This document shows positions 44,187-54,170 of a DNA stretch of 64,000 bases, in pieces; the first letter of the stretch is position 1; each line of letters opens with the position of its first letter. The notes under the pieces were generated by a model. It was not told the DNA's origin. It saw nothing but the letters and a program-made list of their open reading frames with translations, and made no database searches. Source of the DNA: Lewinella sp. LCG006 (GTDB lineage: Bacteria > Bacteroidota > Bacteroidia > Chitinophagales > Saprospiraceae). The position numbers were made by a program, and so were the translations under genes. The stretch is from the NCBI RefSeq assembly GCF_040784935.1, contig NZ_CP160680.1, positions 496,001-560,000 on the forward strand, given 5' to 3'.

Positions 44187-46925
44187 CTACTCCCTAATAA
44201 TAGCTTCTAATTGTTGTAAACGTTGCTCAACGGCCTTCATCAGTTCCTCCTGTGCGGCCTGTTGTGCCAATGCTTTTTCCAACGCATTTTCGAGTTGTTC
44301 GATCTGAACCTGTTGCTCCTGGATAGCCTGGATAGCCAACACCCCAAAACCACCGTAATTTACCGACAGTAAGCCTTGGTCTCGTTCGCCTTTTTGCTCC
44401 AGTACCAACTCCGGAAAAAGTGCTTGTACCTCCTGGGCCACAAATCCGATCGAGGTTTTCCCCTCCGGATTATTATCTCGATAAACATAACGAGACGGCT
44501 GTAGTGCCAGTACTTTCGTCAGGCTGGCCTCTAGTGGGTGAATGTCTTTCTTCAATCTCCGGTCTGAGGCAGCGGTATAAGCTCCTGTAGTCGCATCAAA
44601 AGAACCTCGGAAATTATTGTCTGCATAAAGTGAAAAAGCACCGCCTCCTGTCACATACTGCTCCCAATCGGATTCGGTACTGGCATTGTAAATATTGAGT
44701 CCATAAATGGATGACTCCACCACTCGTAACACGTAAGGGCTGGCCGTCACTGAACCGGACGCCGAAATGGATACGCCCGAGGTAATCAACCGTAAATCAT
44801 CGCCACTACCGGCTGTAATAGAAGGTGCTGGAATACCATCAACAGCTTTGAGGAGCAGCGAACTACTACCACTGGTTAATTCCAGTCCTTCCTCATTGAA
44901 AGTAGCTACATCGGCACCCAAAATTTGCAACCGGATGGCATTATTCAACAAGTTACCCAACTGCATATCCGCCCCGTCATGAAAAAGGTAGCCATACCAA
45001 CTATTGCCATTATAAAACTGTACAGAGGGTGTTCCGTCATCAAGCCTAAAGTCGCCCAACAGATGCAGTTTATTGCCAGGACTGGCCGTACCTATACCCA
45101 CATTTCCACCATTGTAAAAGATGTTTGCACCACTCGTACTCCAAGGAGAGCTGCCACCCAGCCCAGACAAATTGACGCTGTTGCCGCCCGAAATCTGCAG
45201 GTTCGAACCACTCAGGCTGAGGCTTTGTAATTCGTTGGTAGTGCTGGCATCTGTAGCGGAGAGCACCCCGCCACTGATTTGAATACCCGCACCAGCAGTG
45301 TAGGTTCCTGCTGGGCCTTGTGGACCTTGAGGTCCTGTAGCACCCGTAGGGCCTGGATTTCCTTGTGGACCTTGTGCACCCGTAGCACCCTGTGGGCCTG
45401 GAGCACCCATTGGGCCAGCAGCTCCAACAGGTCCCTGTGGACCGGTAGCACCTATTGCGCCTGGTGCTCCTTGAGGGCCAGCAGGGCCAGGATCTCCCTG
45501 GGGCCCAACTGCGCCTGCGGGCCCTTGTGGACCGGTAGCACCAGCAGGGCCCGTTTCGCCAGGTAAACCTTGCGGGCCCGTAGCACCTATCGGACCCGGA
45601 TTCCCTTGCGGGCCTTGGGGGCCAGCAGGGCCTGGAGTACCTTGGGGGCCTTGCGGGCCTTGTATTTGGCCTACGTTTACCCACATGGCTCCGTCCCAAA
45701 CGTAGCCATCCCCATCGGCTTGCACGATATACAAATCTCCCTGCATACTGGTTGGAGGTAAATCAGCTACGGAAGCTACGGTACCAATAATTTGCACACC
45801 GGTACCATCTTGCCCAGCGGGACCTTGCGGGCCGATTGGGCCAGGCACTCCCTGAGGGCCTGTAGGACCAACTATTCCAGCAGGGCCCGTAGTACCTTGC
45901 GGGCCTTGTGGGCCAAGCGCCCCGGTAAGGCCTATCGGGCCTTGGGGCCCTTGCGGACCGGTGGGGCCAGCTACTCCTTGTGGGCCTTGCGGACCGGGAT
46001 TTCCTTGCGGGCCGGTGGGGCCGGGAGCACCTTGTGGCCCTTGTGGGCCCTGAATTTGACCTACATTTACCCACATACTTCCGTCCCAAACATAGCCATC
46101 GCCGTCGGCTTGCACGATATACAGATCACCCTGCATGCTGGTTGGAGGCAAATCGGCTACAGTAGCTACCGTTCCCACAATTTGCACACCGGTACCATCC
46201 TGTCCGGCCGGGCCTTGTGGACCAGCTGGGCCAACGGGGCCTGGGAGCCCCTGGGCACCTGTCGGCCCCATCGGGCCAGTAGCACCAGGAGGGCCTTGTG
46301 GGCCAGTTGGCCCGGTAGCCCCAGCAGGAATATTCACTGCGTTTCCATTGGTAATCATAAGGTTGCCGGTGGTAGGGTCGTATACTAGTGTTTGGCTATC
46401 GCTGCCTCCAGGAAATGAAAGGGTTACAGAATTCCCATCCGTCAGGGTCAGCGTTTGTGTAGCGGGGTCATAAAGGAGGTTTTGCAACTCATCAGTGGGG
46501 TCTCCTCCCCCGGGACCACTAGCAGCTTCCCTGGCGTAAATGGCGTAGGGTACTGATAGTAATTGACTGGTTCCCAAATTTGTGTAATTGGTCCCACTAC
46601 TAGGGTCTATATCTATTTTTAGATAATAAGCATGTGCGCCCCAATCCAGGTTGCTCATCATACCAGACAGTACTGAGCCGCCACCAATTTCAAGATCGAA
46701 AACGCCTAAAGGTGAGGTAGTAACTTCGTGCCGTTCGGCATAATCAACCAATCCAGAAACACCATCACGAACCAAGCTCACTCGGATCGCTAAATTTTCA
46801 CTGAGATAGGGGCTGCCTCCGGCATCGCGGGCAACCGCTTGAAATTTGAATTTTTCTGGTGCCTGACTATAGACACTTCCGGCGCAAGCCAGTAACAAAA
46901 GCGCAAAGCAGAGTAATCGTTTCAT
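44187..46925 (-). CDS. Collagen-like exported protein with C-terminal S74 chaperone domain
   Basis: The product is 912 residues from the ATG at 46925, which begins a signal peptide ([20 protein letters not shown]); an upstream in-frame start at 46961 is less likely. Residues 20-130 form a beta-rich exported-protein domain ([20 protein letters not shown]). Collagen-type Gly-X-Y triplets then occupy most of residues 200-565, broken by two almost identical inserts ([20 protein letters not shown] and [20 protein letters not shown]). After a [11 protein letters not shown] stalk comes a tail-fibre C-terminal region with [20 protein letters not shown], the start of the peptidase S74 intramolecular chaperone, and a final coiled coil (about 875-912). 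Such chaperones trimerise fibres and cleave themselves off. A trimeric surface fibre is the likely product. Confidence 0.9.
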   Translation of the reverse strand: MKRLLCFALLLLACAGSVYSQAPEKFKFQAVARDAGGSPYLSENLAIRVSLVRDGVSGLVDYAERHEVTTSPLGVFDLEIGGGSVLSGMMSNLDWGAHAYYLKIDIDPSSGTNYTNLGTSQLLSVPYAIYAREAASGPGGGDPTDELQNLLYDPATQTLTLTDGNSVTLSFPGGSDSQTLVYDPTTGNLMITNGNAVNIPAGATGPTGPQGPPGATGPMGPTGAQGLPGPVGPAGPQGPAGQDGTGVQIVGTVATVADLPPTSMQGDLYIVQADGDGYVWDGSMWVNVGQIQGPQGPQGAPGPTGPQGNPGPQGPQGVAGPTGPQGPQGPIGLTGALGPQGPQGTTGPAGIVGPTGPQGVPGPIGPQGPAGQDGTGVQIIGTVASVADLPPTSMQGDLYIVQADGDGYVWDGAMWVNVGQIQGPQGPQGTPGPAGPQGPQGNPGPIGATGPQGLPGETGPAGATGPQGPAGAVGPQGDPGPAGPQGAPGAIGATGPQGPVGAAGPMGAPGPQGATGAQGPQGNPGPTGATGPQGPQGPAGTYTAGAGIQISGGVLSATDASTTNELQSLSLSGSNLQISGGNSVNLSGLGGSSPWSTSGANIFYNGGNVGIGTASPGNKLHLLGDFRLDDGTPSVQFYNGNSWYGYLFHDGADMQLGNLLNNAIRLQILGADVATFNEEGLELTSGSSSLLLKAVDGIPAPSITAGSGDDLRLITSGVSISASGSVTASPYVLRVVESSIYGLNIYNASTESDWEQYVTGGGAFSLYADNNFRGSFDATTGAYTAASDRRLKKDIHPLEASLTKVLALQPSRYVYRDNNPEGKTSIGFVAQEVQALFPELVLEQKGERDQGLLSVNYGGFGVLAIQAIQEQQVQIEQLENALEKALAQQAAQEELMKAVEQRLQQLEAIIRE

Positions 46926-47189
46926 AGGTACGGGAATTAGACTTTTCTTGTTAATGTTCATCCTGACCAGGTTTTAGAACCAAGAGGATAATTTGATTTT
47001 TCACAAAAGTCTTCCATCCCTCCAGGGGCAGATTGCTCATTTCAGACAAGAACTTGCCCATTCTGATAAAAAACACTGCATCAATCACATGATTGAAGAC
47101 ATTTACATTCGTAACATCATTACCTGGGAATACATTAACTTAGTAACCAACAAATCACCAGCGGCAAACCCCTTGCTGAAATCGGTACG

Positions 47190-49976
47190 ATGCGGAACAA
47201 ACTCAAATTGCTATTCCTGTCTATTCTTGTGTGCGTTGCCGGCAGCAGCCAGGATGCTCTTCAGCACTACCTCCATCTGGCCAACAATCCCGAACTAGGC
47301 AACTTATCGGCAGCCATAGCAGCCGCTCGTAAGTGTGTAGAACAGAGTGATCCGGCGGTCTTCCCGGAGCTTCATTGTCGATGCCGCTATGCCCTGGCTC
47401 GTAATTATTATGATTTGGGTCAACCTTGGGAAGCAGAAAGGGCTATCCTCCCTGCGATAGATTTAGCAACTGAAAAAAATCAAAAAGAACAGCTCTTCCA
47501 TTGCTTGTTATTCCAGCAAGAAATCCTCAATTCCACAGATCGTCCGGAAGAGTCGTGGCCAATTTTGCAACGCTGCCAAACGCTAGCTACCACCTTAAAC
47601 GACTCTTTACTGTTAGGCAAAGCTTATTATTCGATGGGCTATTTCATCTTATATTACAATAAGCTAGACGACGCTACAGGGATGCAATATCTTGAAGAAG
47701 CGCTCGATATTTTCACCCGTAAAGGGGATATAACAATGATGGCCCCTGCCATGCGGAGAATTGCACGCTACACCAAGGACAAGGTCAAGGCAGAAAATTA
47801 TTTGCTGGCAGCTATTGATCTGTACGATCAACAAGAAGACGAGGTGAGCTTAGGGTGGGCCTATTACAATCTGGCCAGGTTTTATCGTGAGCAACAACAA
47901 TTAACTGCAGCTAGGGCAGCACTCGAAGAAGCGCTAGCACTGCATCGTAAAAACGATTTAAAAGGAGGTGTTGCTGATATATTATTGGAAATAGGATGGG
48001 TTTATATTGCCCAACATGAAAGCCAGGCAGCCATTGCCCCCCTTCTAGAGAGTTTGCACCTAGCTCAAGAAATTCCTCTGTTTCCCAACATTAGGGATGC
48101 TACCGCTGCACTCGCTGAAGCCTATGCTGAATTAGGTGAATTTGACGAGGCGTACCATTATTTAGAGCAAAGCACAACCTATAAAGACTCTACCTTTCAC
48201 GAAACCCTCAATCGACAAATTGCCGAGAGCAATGCTCGTTACGAAAACGAACAACTGGAAAAATCCATCGCTGAAAGAGAGCTGGAAATTATCAAGCAAA
48301 AAGACCTTCGCAACCGGATACTCGGAACCATGGGTTTTGTGCTTTTGCTGGCACTGGTTGGTTTTCAGATTGTTTATTACCGCCAAAAGCGGAATAAAGA
48401 CAAAACCGAGCTGGCCTTAAAATTTCAATCAAGAGAAGCCGAAAGATTGAGAGCACTTAATGAGTTAAAGTCGAATTTCTTCACCAACATTTCTCATGAA
48501 TTACGCACCCCACTCACGCTGATTCTCAGCCCTTTGGCAGATGTACTAGAACACATTAAAGGAAAGCCACTACAGACAAAACTAGGCATCGTACAACGCA
48601 ATGCACAGCAATTACTAAACCTGGTCAATGAAATCATGGACTTGTCCAAGGCCGAAGTAGGGAAATTGACCACTCACGAAAGTCCTGTTCACCTGGAATC
48701 TTTGGTGAAAAGAATTTTTTCTTCCTACCAGTCATTGGCTGAGCTCCGCAATATCACTTACGAGTTAGTTTTCCAGTGCGAAGATTTGATGGTAGTACTA
48801 GACATTGATAAGTTTGAGAAAATTCTCCACAACTTGCTTTCCAATGCCCTCAAATTTACAGCAGCTCAGGGAAGGGTAAGTTTAACCGTTGAGCAATTTG
48901 AAAGTATTTACACCTTTACGGTGAAAGACACCGGGCAGGGCATTCACCCGGAAGACCAGGCCCGAATCTTCGAACGTTTCTACCAATCGTCCAAAAGTGA
49001 TCATCTGCGTGGCGGCACGGGAATAGGTCTTGCGCTAGCCAAAGAACTCTGCCAACTCCTCGGCGGGCATATTACGGTAAGTAGTGAATGGGGAATAGGA
49101 AGTGCTTTTCAATTGAGCCTGCCGTTGAGTGTTGCGGCATCTTCCTCGTTAACAAAACTCGCACAACTTGAGCAAGAAGAAAAAACTCGCCCAACGCAAC
49201 GTGTCCCCAACTACGCGCCACTGGGTATCCAGGGAGACAAAGCAAGGCTCTTGATTGTGGAAGATCACCCTGAAATGGGTAAATACTTGCTAGAAGTCCT
49301 TTCAACGCATTACCAATGTGTTTTAGCCCAAGATGGACAGCAAGCACTACAACAACTACGCCTTTCTGCATTTTCGGCCATCACCTCCGATGTGATGATG
49401 CCTAACATGGATGGATTTCAGCTTCGAGAAGCCATCAATAAAAAAGAAGAATGGCGACAAATCCCCTTCCTTTTGCTAACAGCTCGCCATTTGGAGGAAG
49501 ATAAATTGCGCGGATTTCAACTTGGCATCGATGATTACATCACTAAGCCCTTCAGTACTAAAGAGTTACTCGCTAGAATCAACAACCTTATTGAAAACAA
49601 GCACAAGAGGGAAAAATTCGCTAGCAAAAACCAAGACACAAGCTCACTTTCTGTTGATCAGCATTTACTAAAAACACTGGAAGACACTTTACTGAGTAGA
49701 CTGGATGAAGAAGACTTCAAAGTAGATGATTTAGCTGAAGCCATTCACTACAGCACTAAACAAATGGGGCGTTTGATAAAAAAGCATACGGGGCTTTCTT
49801 CCGTACAATTCATTTTAGAGGTTCGCTTACAAAAAGCTCGTACTCTACTAGCACAGCGCCAATGCGCTACTGTCATGGAAGCGCAGTTTGCCGTAGGTAT
49901 TAGGAGTACCTCCTATTTTACCCGAAAATTCACGGAACGATTTGGTAAAAACCCGAAGGATTTCTTAAATGCCTAG
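47190..49976 (+). CDS. TPR hybrid sensor kinase with response regulator and AraC output domains
   Basis: The product is 928 residues in one polypeptide: signal (MRNKLKLLFLSILVCVAGSS), TPR-like repeats (about 30-340), a coiled-coil, one transmembrane helix (about 377-398; ILGTMGFVLLLALVGFQIVY), HisKA with phospho-acceptor His in FTNISHELRTPLTLI (near 435), HATPase_c (DTGQGIHPEDQARIFERFY), a receiver domain with phospho-acceptor Asp in SDVMMPNMDGF (near 733) and a C-terminal AraC helix-turn-helix (ARTLLAQRQCATVMEAQFAV, TSYFTRKFTERFGKN). Signal, kinase, receiver and DNA-binding output are thus fused. It differs from the classic two-component fusion at 58170 in having a TPR rather than beta-propeller sensor. 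Targets are unknown; the divergent collagen-like gene is the nearest candidate. Confidence 0.94.
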   Translation: MRNKLKLLFLSILVCVAGSSQDALQHYLHLANNPELGNLSAAIAAARKCVEQSDPAVFPELHCRCRYALARNYYDLGQPWEAERAILPAIDLATEKNQKEQLFHCLLFQQEILNSTDRPEESWPILQRCQTLATTLNDSLLLGKAYYSMGYFILYYNKLDDATGMQYLEEALDIFTRKGDITMMAPAMRRIARYTKDKVKAENYLLAAIDLYDQQEDEVSLGWAYYNLARFYREQQQLTAARAALEEALALHRKNDLKGGVADILLEIGWVYIAQHESQAAIAPLLESLHLAQEIPLFPNIRDATAALAEAYAELGEFDEAYHYLEQSTTYKDSTFHETLNRQIAESNARYENEQLEKSIAERELEIIKQKDLRNRILGTMGFVLLLALVGFQIVYYRQKRNKDKTELALKFQSREAERLRALNELKSNFFTNISHELRTPLTLILSPLADVLEHIKGKPLQTKLGIVQRNAQQLLNLVNEIMDLSKAEVGKLTTHESPVHLESLVKRIFSSYQSLAELRNITYELVFQCEDLMVVLDIDKFEKILHNLLSNALKFTAAQGRVSLTVEQFESIYTFTVKDTGQGIHPEDQARIFERFYQSSKSDHLRGGTGIGLALAKELCQLLGGHITVSSEWGIGSAFQLSLPLSVAASSSLTKLAQLEQEEKTRPTQRVPNYAPLGIQGDKARLLIVEDHPEMGKYLLEVLSTHYQCVLAQDGQQALQQLRLSAFSAITSDVMMPNMDGFQLREAINKKEEWRQIPFLLLTARHLEEDKLRGFQLGIDDYITKPFSTKELLARINNLIENKHKREKFASKNQDTSSLSVDQHLLKTLEDTLLSRLDEEDFKVDDLAEAIHYSTKQMGRLIKKHTGLSSVQFILEVRLQKARTLLAQRQCATVMEAQFAVGIRSTSYFTRKFTERFGKNPKDFLNA

Positions 49977-49995
49977 TGCATGTCGAGGCTTTTTC

Positions 49996-50523
49996 TTACG
50001 CCAATGCCCTAAAAATCTGCTTGCGGTGATGGCGAAAATGCGCAGTGAAAAAACTAAACATCCCAGGAAAAGACAAGCGCCCAGCAAAGGGATGTTTATA
50101 CACTTCGCGATCAAGGTAGCTTTCTTCCAATTGTTCTAAAAAGGTTCGAAGCAACTGGCGTTGTGCTTGGTATTGCGTTTTGATGTTCTCCAGCTTATCT
50201 TCTTTGGGTAAAGCGGAAGTACTAATCAGGGCAGGTGCTTTTACCTTTAAAGGGAAAAACAAGTACCAACGTACAAATACTGCTCTCGCTGCAGCTGCAA
50301 GCCCCGCCTTGGGTAGCTTCGGCTCAAAGCTGAGTTTCTTCTCACAATATTGAAGAGAATATTTTTCCGACAACAGAAGATGATTCAAGACCTGGGTAGC
50401 ACTCCAACTTTCTGGTGCCGGGGAACGATTTAACTGTTCAGAAGAATAATGGTCTAATTCCGAAAAAAGTTGGTCTAGTTCTTTGTCCATCAAGGTTAAT
50501 TGATCCAGGATCGCAGCTCGCAT
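49996..50523 (-). CDS. DinB superfamily protein
   Basis: The product is 175 residues. It matches the DinB/YfiT-like four-helix fold: WSATQVLNHLLLSEKYSLQY carries the first conserved His and FTAHFRHHRKQIFRAL the C-terminal HxxxH pair, a likely three-histidine metal site. The long hydrophobic stretch (AAARAVFVRWYLFFPLKVKA) is atypical. Members include thiol transferases and stress proteins, but no role can be given. It is convergent with the preceding kinase gene (19-base gap). Confidence 0.8.
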   Translation of the reverse strand: MRAAILDQLTLMDKELDQLFSELDHYSSEQLNRSPAPESWSATQVLNHLLLSEKYSLQYCEKKLSFEPKLPKAGLAAAARAVFVRWYLFFPLKVKAPALISTSALPKEDKLENIKTQYQAQRQLLRTFLEQLEESYLDREVYKHPFAGRLSFPGMFSFFTAHFRHHRKQIFRALA

Positions 50524-50643
50524 GATTATGATGATTTACACGGTGGTCTATTTGTCCAAGGTATTGATTGGCCAGAACAAAAAACCATTTTTAGGGGATA
50601 GTTTAATCTAAGGTAAACATTTATAGGAGAATCATCGCGTTTC

Positions 50644-50766
50644 CCCTTAGAGACGTTGCACTGCAACGTCTACCTACAAGCAGACGTTACAGTGCGCGGG
50701 TATTGTGAGTAGACATTACCATCCGGGTGTAACCATGCAGACGTTACAGTGCAACGTCTCTAAGGG
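50644..50766. repeat. 123-bp palindromic intergenic element with ACGTTGCA-type core
   Basis: Perfect 20-base terminal inverted repeats (CCCTTAGAGACGTTGCACTG at 50644-50663, CAGTGCAACGTCTCTAAGGG at 50747-50766). Each end also contains an internal small palindrome (AGACGTTGCACTGCAACGTCT), and the middle holds two further variants of AGACGTTACAGTGC. The AGACGTTGCANTGCAACGTCT motif is one I recognise as a widespread interspersed repeat in Bacteroidota and some other phyla. It lies just downstream of the stop of the CotH-kinase gene at 50775 and could double as its terminator. Confidence 0.8.
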
Positions 50767-50774
50767 TACGATAA

Positions 50775-53534
50775 TTAAATTTTTATCATCCGCAATTGTC
50801 GGAAATCACCTTCGTGGGCAAGGCGCAACCAATAGACACCACTGCTCAACTGGTCGAGGTCATTTATTTCAATACGGTGTTGCCCCGAAGAAAAATAAAC
50901 ACCCAATTCCTGGCGAATCAGTTGCCCCTGAGCATTGAACAACTGCCAGTCTAATTTACCACCTTGGTCAAGCACTACATCTACGCGAAAAGCTTGCTGG
51001 AAGGGATTGGGGTATGCCTGAATATCCACAATAGGAGCCAAATCTTCCGCGCCATTGGTGCAATCCGTCTCGAAATAATAGATCGTCGTCTCACTGGTAG
51101 AACTGCTACATACCGTTTGTATTTGTAGTTCATAAGTGGTACAAAATTCGAGCCCTTGCAACACCAGGGCTGTATCCTGGGTAGCCTGCGACTCCCATTC
51201 AGCTGTTCCCAAAGGGCGGTAACGAACAATATACGCCAATGGGTCGCCATTGATCTGCCAATTCAGGCCAGCACTGGTGTAATTGCCTTCAATTTGTACG
51301 GCGATTGCCTCAGGGCAGGGAATAAAACCCGTAAAATAGGCCGTGATATCATCATTACTTTCCAGACTCATCTGAATAGCTGCCGCAAACTGGTCGGGGG
51401 CAAAAATATTATTGGCTGCTTCCCAGTACGCAAATTCGTGGCCTGCATTCGCCAGCGCTTCTAACTCAATCTCTATCCCGCCGTAATAAGTGGCAGCCCA
51501 GGGGTATACCAAGCCTTCTACGGTATTGGCACGTACCCGACCTGCTCCTGCTGGTTCTACGTTAATCATCAGTTCAAACGGGCCAGTAATACCATCATCT
51601 TCGTAGCAATCAATCATCCCATCAGCGATGACCGTACAGCGGGTCAACATATAGTTTCTTAAGTCTTCTACATTTTCTTCCCACTCTACCATGGTTCCGC
51701 CCCAGCGGTCGATCTGACGGGGCATTTCCGGGCGGATTCGGTCGATCATACTATCCAACAGTTCCAACATAAAATCACAGCCTAAATAAGTGTTGGTCAA
51801 ATCAGCGTAGCGATTGATGTAAAGCGCAAAAAAATCAGGGTTTTCAAACAAGCGTGAAAAGATCGTCAAGTGTCCTTCAAAGTCCGTAGTCGGAGAAATA
51901 AATTCTATGTTACAAGGATCAGCCAAGGGCCCTTGATCAGGGATAAAAGTATAATTGATATAGTGGCCATACGTAGCGTCTTCATCCCAGAGGATGTAGC
52001 GCCAGCGTTGAGCTCCTCCATCAGGATCACGTCCTCGCCACCAAGCTGTATTCCAGTTGAGCCAGTCGGCAGATACATTGTGGGAGTGAAGAATGATGTA
52101 ATCTAAAAGGCTCTCTACGTCCAGCCTTTCAGCTACGTAGGCATAGTTAGCGGGGTCGGCCATATCATTGGCACCAATATAGGCGGTCAACGCATCCCAA
52201 TCATTGATACTCCCGTACTCTTCCCAGGTATTCCCCCAGGTCTTGATAAAATCGATTTCAAAGCGATTTTGCCCGTAATAGTAACTGGTAAAATCATGGT
52301 CATCTACCTTTTCACGGATTTCGTATACGCCCCAATAGCGCCCATTGACGAAGAGCACACAGGGTTCGTAAGTCCGCTCGTCCAGGTGAAGGTTGGCTTC
52401 CTGAGAAAGCGTATGGACAAAAGCATCTCGAATATGTGCTCCTCCTTCCTCGAAGGAATAATTGTCATTAGCCGCAGCTTTCAATATGAGTCGTTGAAAT
52501 TTGTCCCGATCGGTCTTACCGGGGAATATTTCGTGCTTCACCGCATAATCATCGCCCAATTGGTCACGCGTAACGAAATCAATACCGCGTTGATCATAAA
52601 AATTCCACGAATCATTACCGTGCTTGTTAAAATCACCACTGGCATCCGCCACGCGATTACCTTCCGCCGTAAACAGTTCGAGCGTGCCAATGGGTTCCAA
52701 AAAGGTAGCACCATTGATCAATACCTCTACTTCATCACCAGCAATAGAGATCGTAGAAATCGTAAAGGTTTCATTAATAAAAAAGGTCTGATAATCCACA
52801 AAGCTGGGCGGTACATTAGCGTCTTCACTGTAAGCGATTGCTTTGATCACCGTTGTCGTGTTAATGGAAAAAGGGCCCGTATATGGCGTGCTGGCACTAG
52901 ACGGTGTAGACCCATCTACCGTATAATAGATATTTGCATTGGGGTCGCCTACCAAAATACTTATTTCTGTTCCCGTTGGGTAAAATCCCGCAGCTGGCTG
53001 AATCGAAGGTTTCGCAGCATATTCTGGTCGAGCATCAAGGTTAATCGCATTAGGACTTGGATTCACAAACACATACCAATCACTTCCTCCATCGGGAAAG
53101 CGCCCACGGGAGTGCCCGGCCTGATTGGGGATATCCAATTCGTGGCTATCCAAAATATTTCCGGCTGCATTGGCCAGTACGACCGCTTCACTATTCTGCG
53201 TTTGGGTAATTTTAAAATTGGTATGCCACCTCGCCCCATCAAACTGATCGCGGCTAGAGGCCCACACTTGAAAATAACCATTAGGCGGTATAATCGTACC
53301 CGCAGGAATTTGCCATTTCGTGGGATTATCTAGCTTATCACTCAAGTAATAACCACTGATATCTACCGCTACATTGGCAGGGTTATAGAGCTCTATCCAG
53401 TCTTCATCACCACCAAAGGCGTCAAAAAACTGTCGGTAATTACTTGCCGAAAATTCGTTGATCACTATTTGGCCAGATAGGCAAGAAGTTGCTGAAATCA
53501 AAAGTACAAAGAAGAGGTAGTTCTTATTATTCAT
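50775..53534 (-). CDS. CotH-kinase-like T9SS cargo protein with lamin-tail and chitobiase-like domains
   Basis: The product is 919 residues with a signal peptide (MNNKNYLFFVLLISATSCLS). Domains in order: lamin-tail domain (about 22-135; IVINEFSASNYRQFF, WIELYNPANVAVDISGYYLS), a chitobiase C-terminal-like domain (about 180-250; YYTVDGSTPSSASTPYTGPF), CotH kinase fold (about 320-620; FVNGRYWGVYEIREKVDDHD, NVSADWLNWNTAWW, YILWDEDATYG), an FN3-like domain (about 755-845) and a type A T9SS sorting domain (last 80 residues). The CotH aspartates in SADWLNW and WDEDATYG are in place, so kinase-like activity is possible. It should be a surface protein, perhaps phosphorylating surface or extracellular proteins. 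The exact substrate is unknown. Confidence 0.88.
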   Translation of the reverse strand: MNNKNYLFFVLLISATSCLSGQIVINEFSASNYRQFFDAFGGDEDWIELYNPANVAVDISGYYLSDKLDNPTKWQIPAGTIIPPNGYFQVWASSRDQFDGARWHTNFKITQTQNSEAVVLANAAGNILDSHELDIPNQAGHSRGRFPDGGSDWYVFVNPSPNAINLDARPEYAAKPSIQPAAGFYPTGTEISILVGDPNANIYYTVDGSTPSSASTPYTGPFSINTTTVIKAIAYSEDANVPPSFVDYQTFFINETFTISTISIAGDEVEVLINGATFLEPIGTLELFTAEGNRVADASGDFNKHGNDSWNFYDQRGIDFVTRDQLGDDYAVKHEIFPGKTDRDKFQRLILKAAANDNYSFEEGGAHIRDAFVHTLSQEANLHLDERTYEPCVLFVNGRYWGVYEIREKVDDHDFTSYYYGQNRFEIDFIKTWGNTWEEYGSINDWDALTAYIGANDMADPANYAYVAERLDVESLLDYIILHSHNVSADWLNWNTAWWRGRDPDGGAQRWRYILWDEDATYGHYINYTFIPDQGPLADPCNIEFISPTTDFEGHLTIFSRLFENPDFFALYINRYADLTNTYLGCDFMLELLDSMIDRIRPEMPRQIDRWGGTMVEWEENVEDLRNYMLTRCTVIADGMIDCYEDDGITGPFELMINVEPAGAGRVRANTVEGLVYPWAATYYGGIEIELEALANAGHEFAYWEAANNIFAPDQFAAAIQMSLESNDDITAYFTGFIPCPEAIAVQIEGNYTSAGLNWQINGDPLAYIVRYRPLGTAEWESQATQDTALVLQGLEFCTTYELQIQTVCSSSTSETTIYYFETDCTNGAEDLAPIVDIQAYPNPFQQAFRVDVVLDQGGKLDWQLFNAQGQLIRQELGVYFSSGQHRIEINDLDQLSSGVYWLRLAHEGDFRQLRMIKI

Positions 53535-53609
53535 ATCGCTGGAGCAAGTTTATATCAGGAAAGATAGTTTTTTCAGGAAGGTTTCCACGGTGTAATTTAC
53601 ATTCTGTAT

Positions 53610-53617
53610 TACCTTTG
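53610..53617 (+). promoter_or_regulatory. Candidate -7 box for tadA
   Basis: TACCTTTG matches TAnnTTTG exactly, 73 bases before the preferred tadA start at 53691 (40 before the GTG at 53658). A TTTC sequence about 24 bases upstream is a poor -33 candidate. The divergent CotH-kinase gene (start 53534) lies on the other side. Confidence 0.4.
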
Positions 53618-53690
53618 ACAAATGATTCCCCTTCCTTGGTAATTTTCTAATCAGAAGGTGAGCAAGAAGCCAAAACAATACGACAAGTCC

Positions 53691-54134
53691 ATGCTATCGG
53701 TCAACAGTGATGAACACTTCATGCGCCAAGCACTCAAACAAGCTCAACTCGCTGCCGAAGCTGGAGAAATCCCCGTGGGAGCGATTGTGGTGGCCAACCA
53801 GCAAATTATCGCTCGTGGTCACAACCAAACGGAACAATTGACCGACGTCACCGCCCACGCGGAAATCATCGCGCTTACCGCTGCCGCCAATTACCTGGGC
53901 GGAAAATACCTTCAGGGCTGCACCCTCTACGTCACGCTCGAACCTTGCGTCATGTGCGCTGGTGCACTTGCCTGGGCCCAGCTCGACCGCCTGGTCTACG
54001 GTGCCGGCGACGACAAGAGAGGCTTCATGCGTTTTGGCAAAGAGCTGCTCCATCCTAAAACCAAAATAGAGTACGGCGTGCTGCACGAAGAGTGTAGTAT
54101 TTTAATGTCGAGCTTTTTTCAGGGTAAGCGTTAG
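53691..54134 (+). CDS. tadA: tRNA-specific adenosine deaminase TadA
   Basis: Converts the wobble adenosine of tRNA-Arg(ACG) to inosine. The product is 147 residues from the ATG at 53691 (MLSVNSDEHFMRQAL), which aligns with the usual family start; an in-frame GTG at 53658 adds 11 residues. Zinc and catalytic residues are intact: VTAHAEIIAL (His56 and Glu58) and TLEPCVMCAGAL (Cys86 and Cys89). The C-terminal KIEYGVLHEECSILMSSFF is typical. Function is essential in most bacteria. Confidence 0.96.
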   Translation: MLSVNSDEHFMRQALKQAQLAAEAGEIPVGAIVVANQQIIARGHNQTEQLTDVTAHAEIIALTAAANYLGGKYLQGCTLYVTLEPCVMCAGALAWAQLDRLVYGAGDDKRGFMRFGKELLHPKTKIEYGVLHEECSILMSSFFQGKR

Positions 54135-54170
54135 TTTTTTGCATCTATCTTAAAAAGACCTTCATTAGAT

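Noticed and set aside
45070-45699. 209-codon antisense/shifted-frame ORF in the collagen-like gene, rich in Arg, Ser and Pro
   Set aside because: Low-complexity Gly-X-Y codons yield open frames in other registers; composition reflects the repeat, not a protein.
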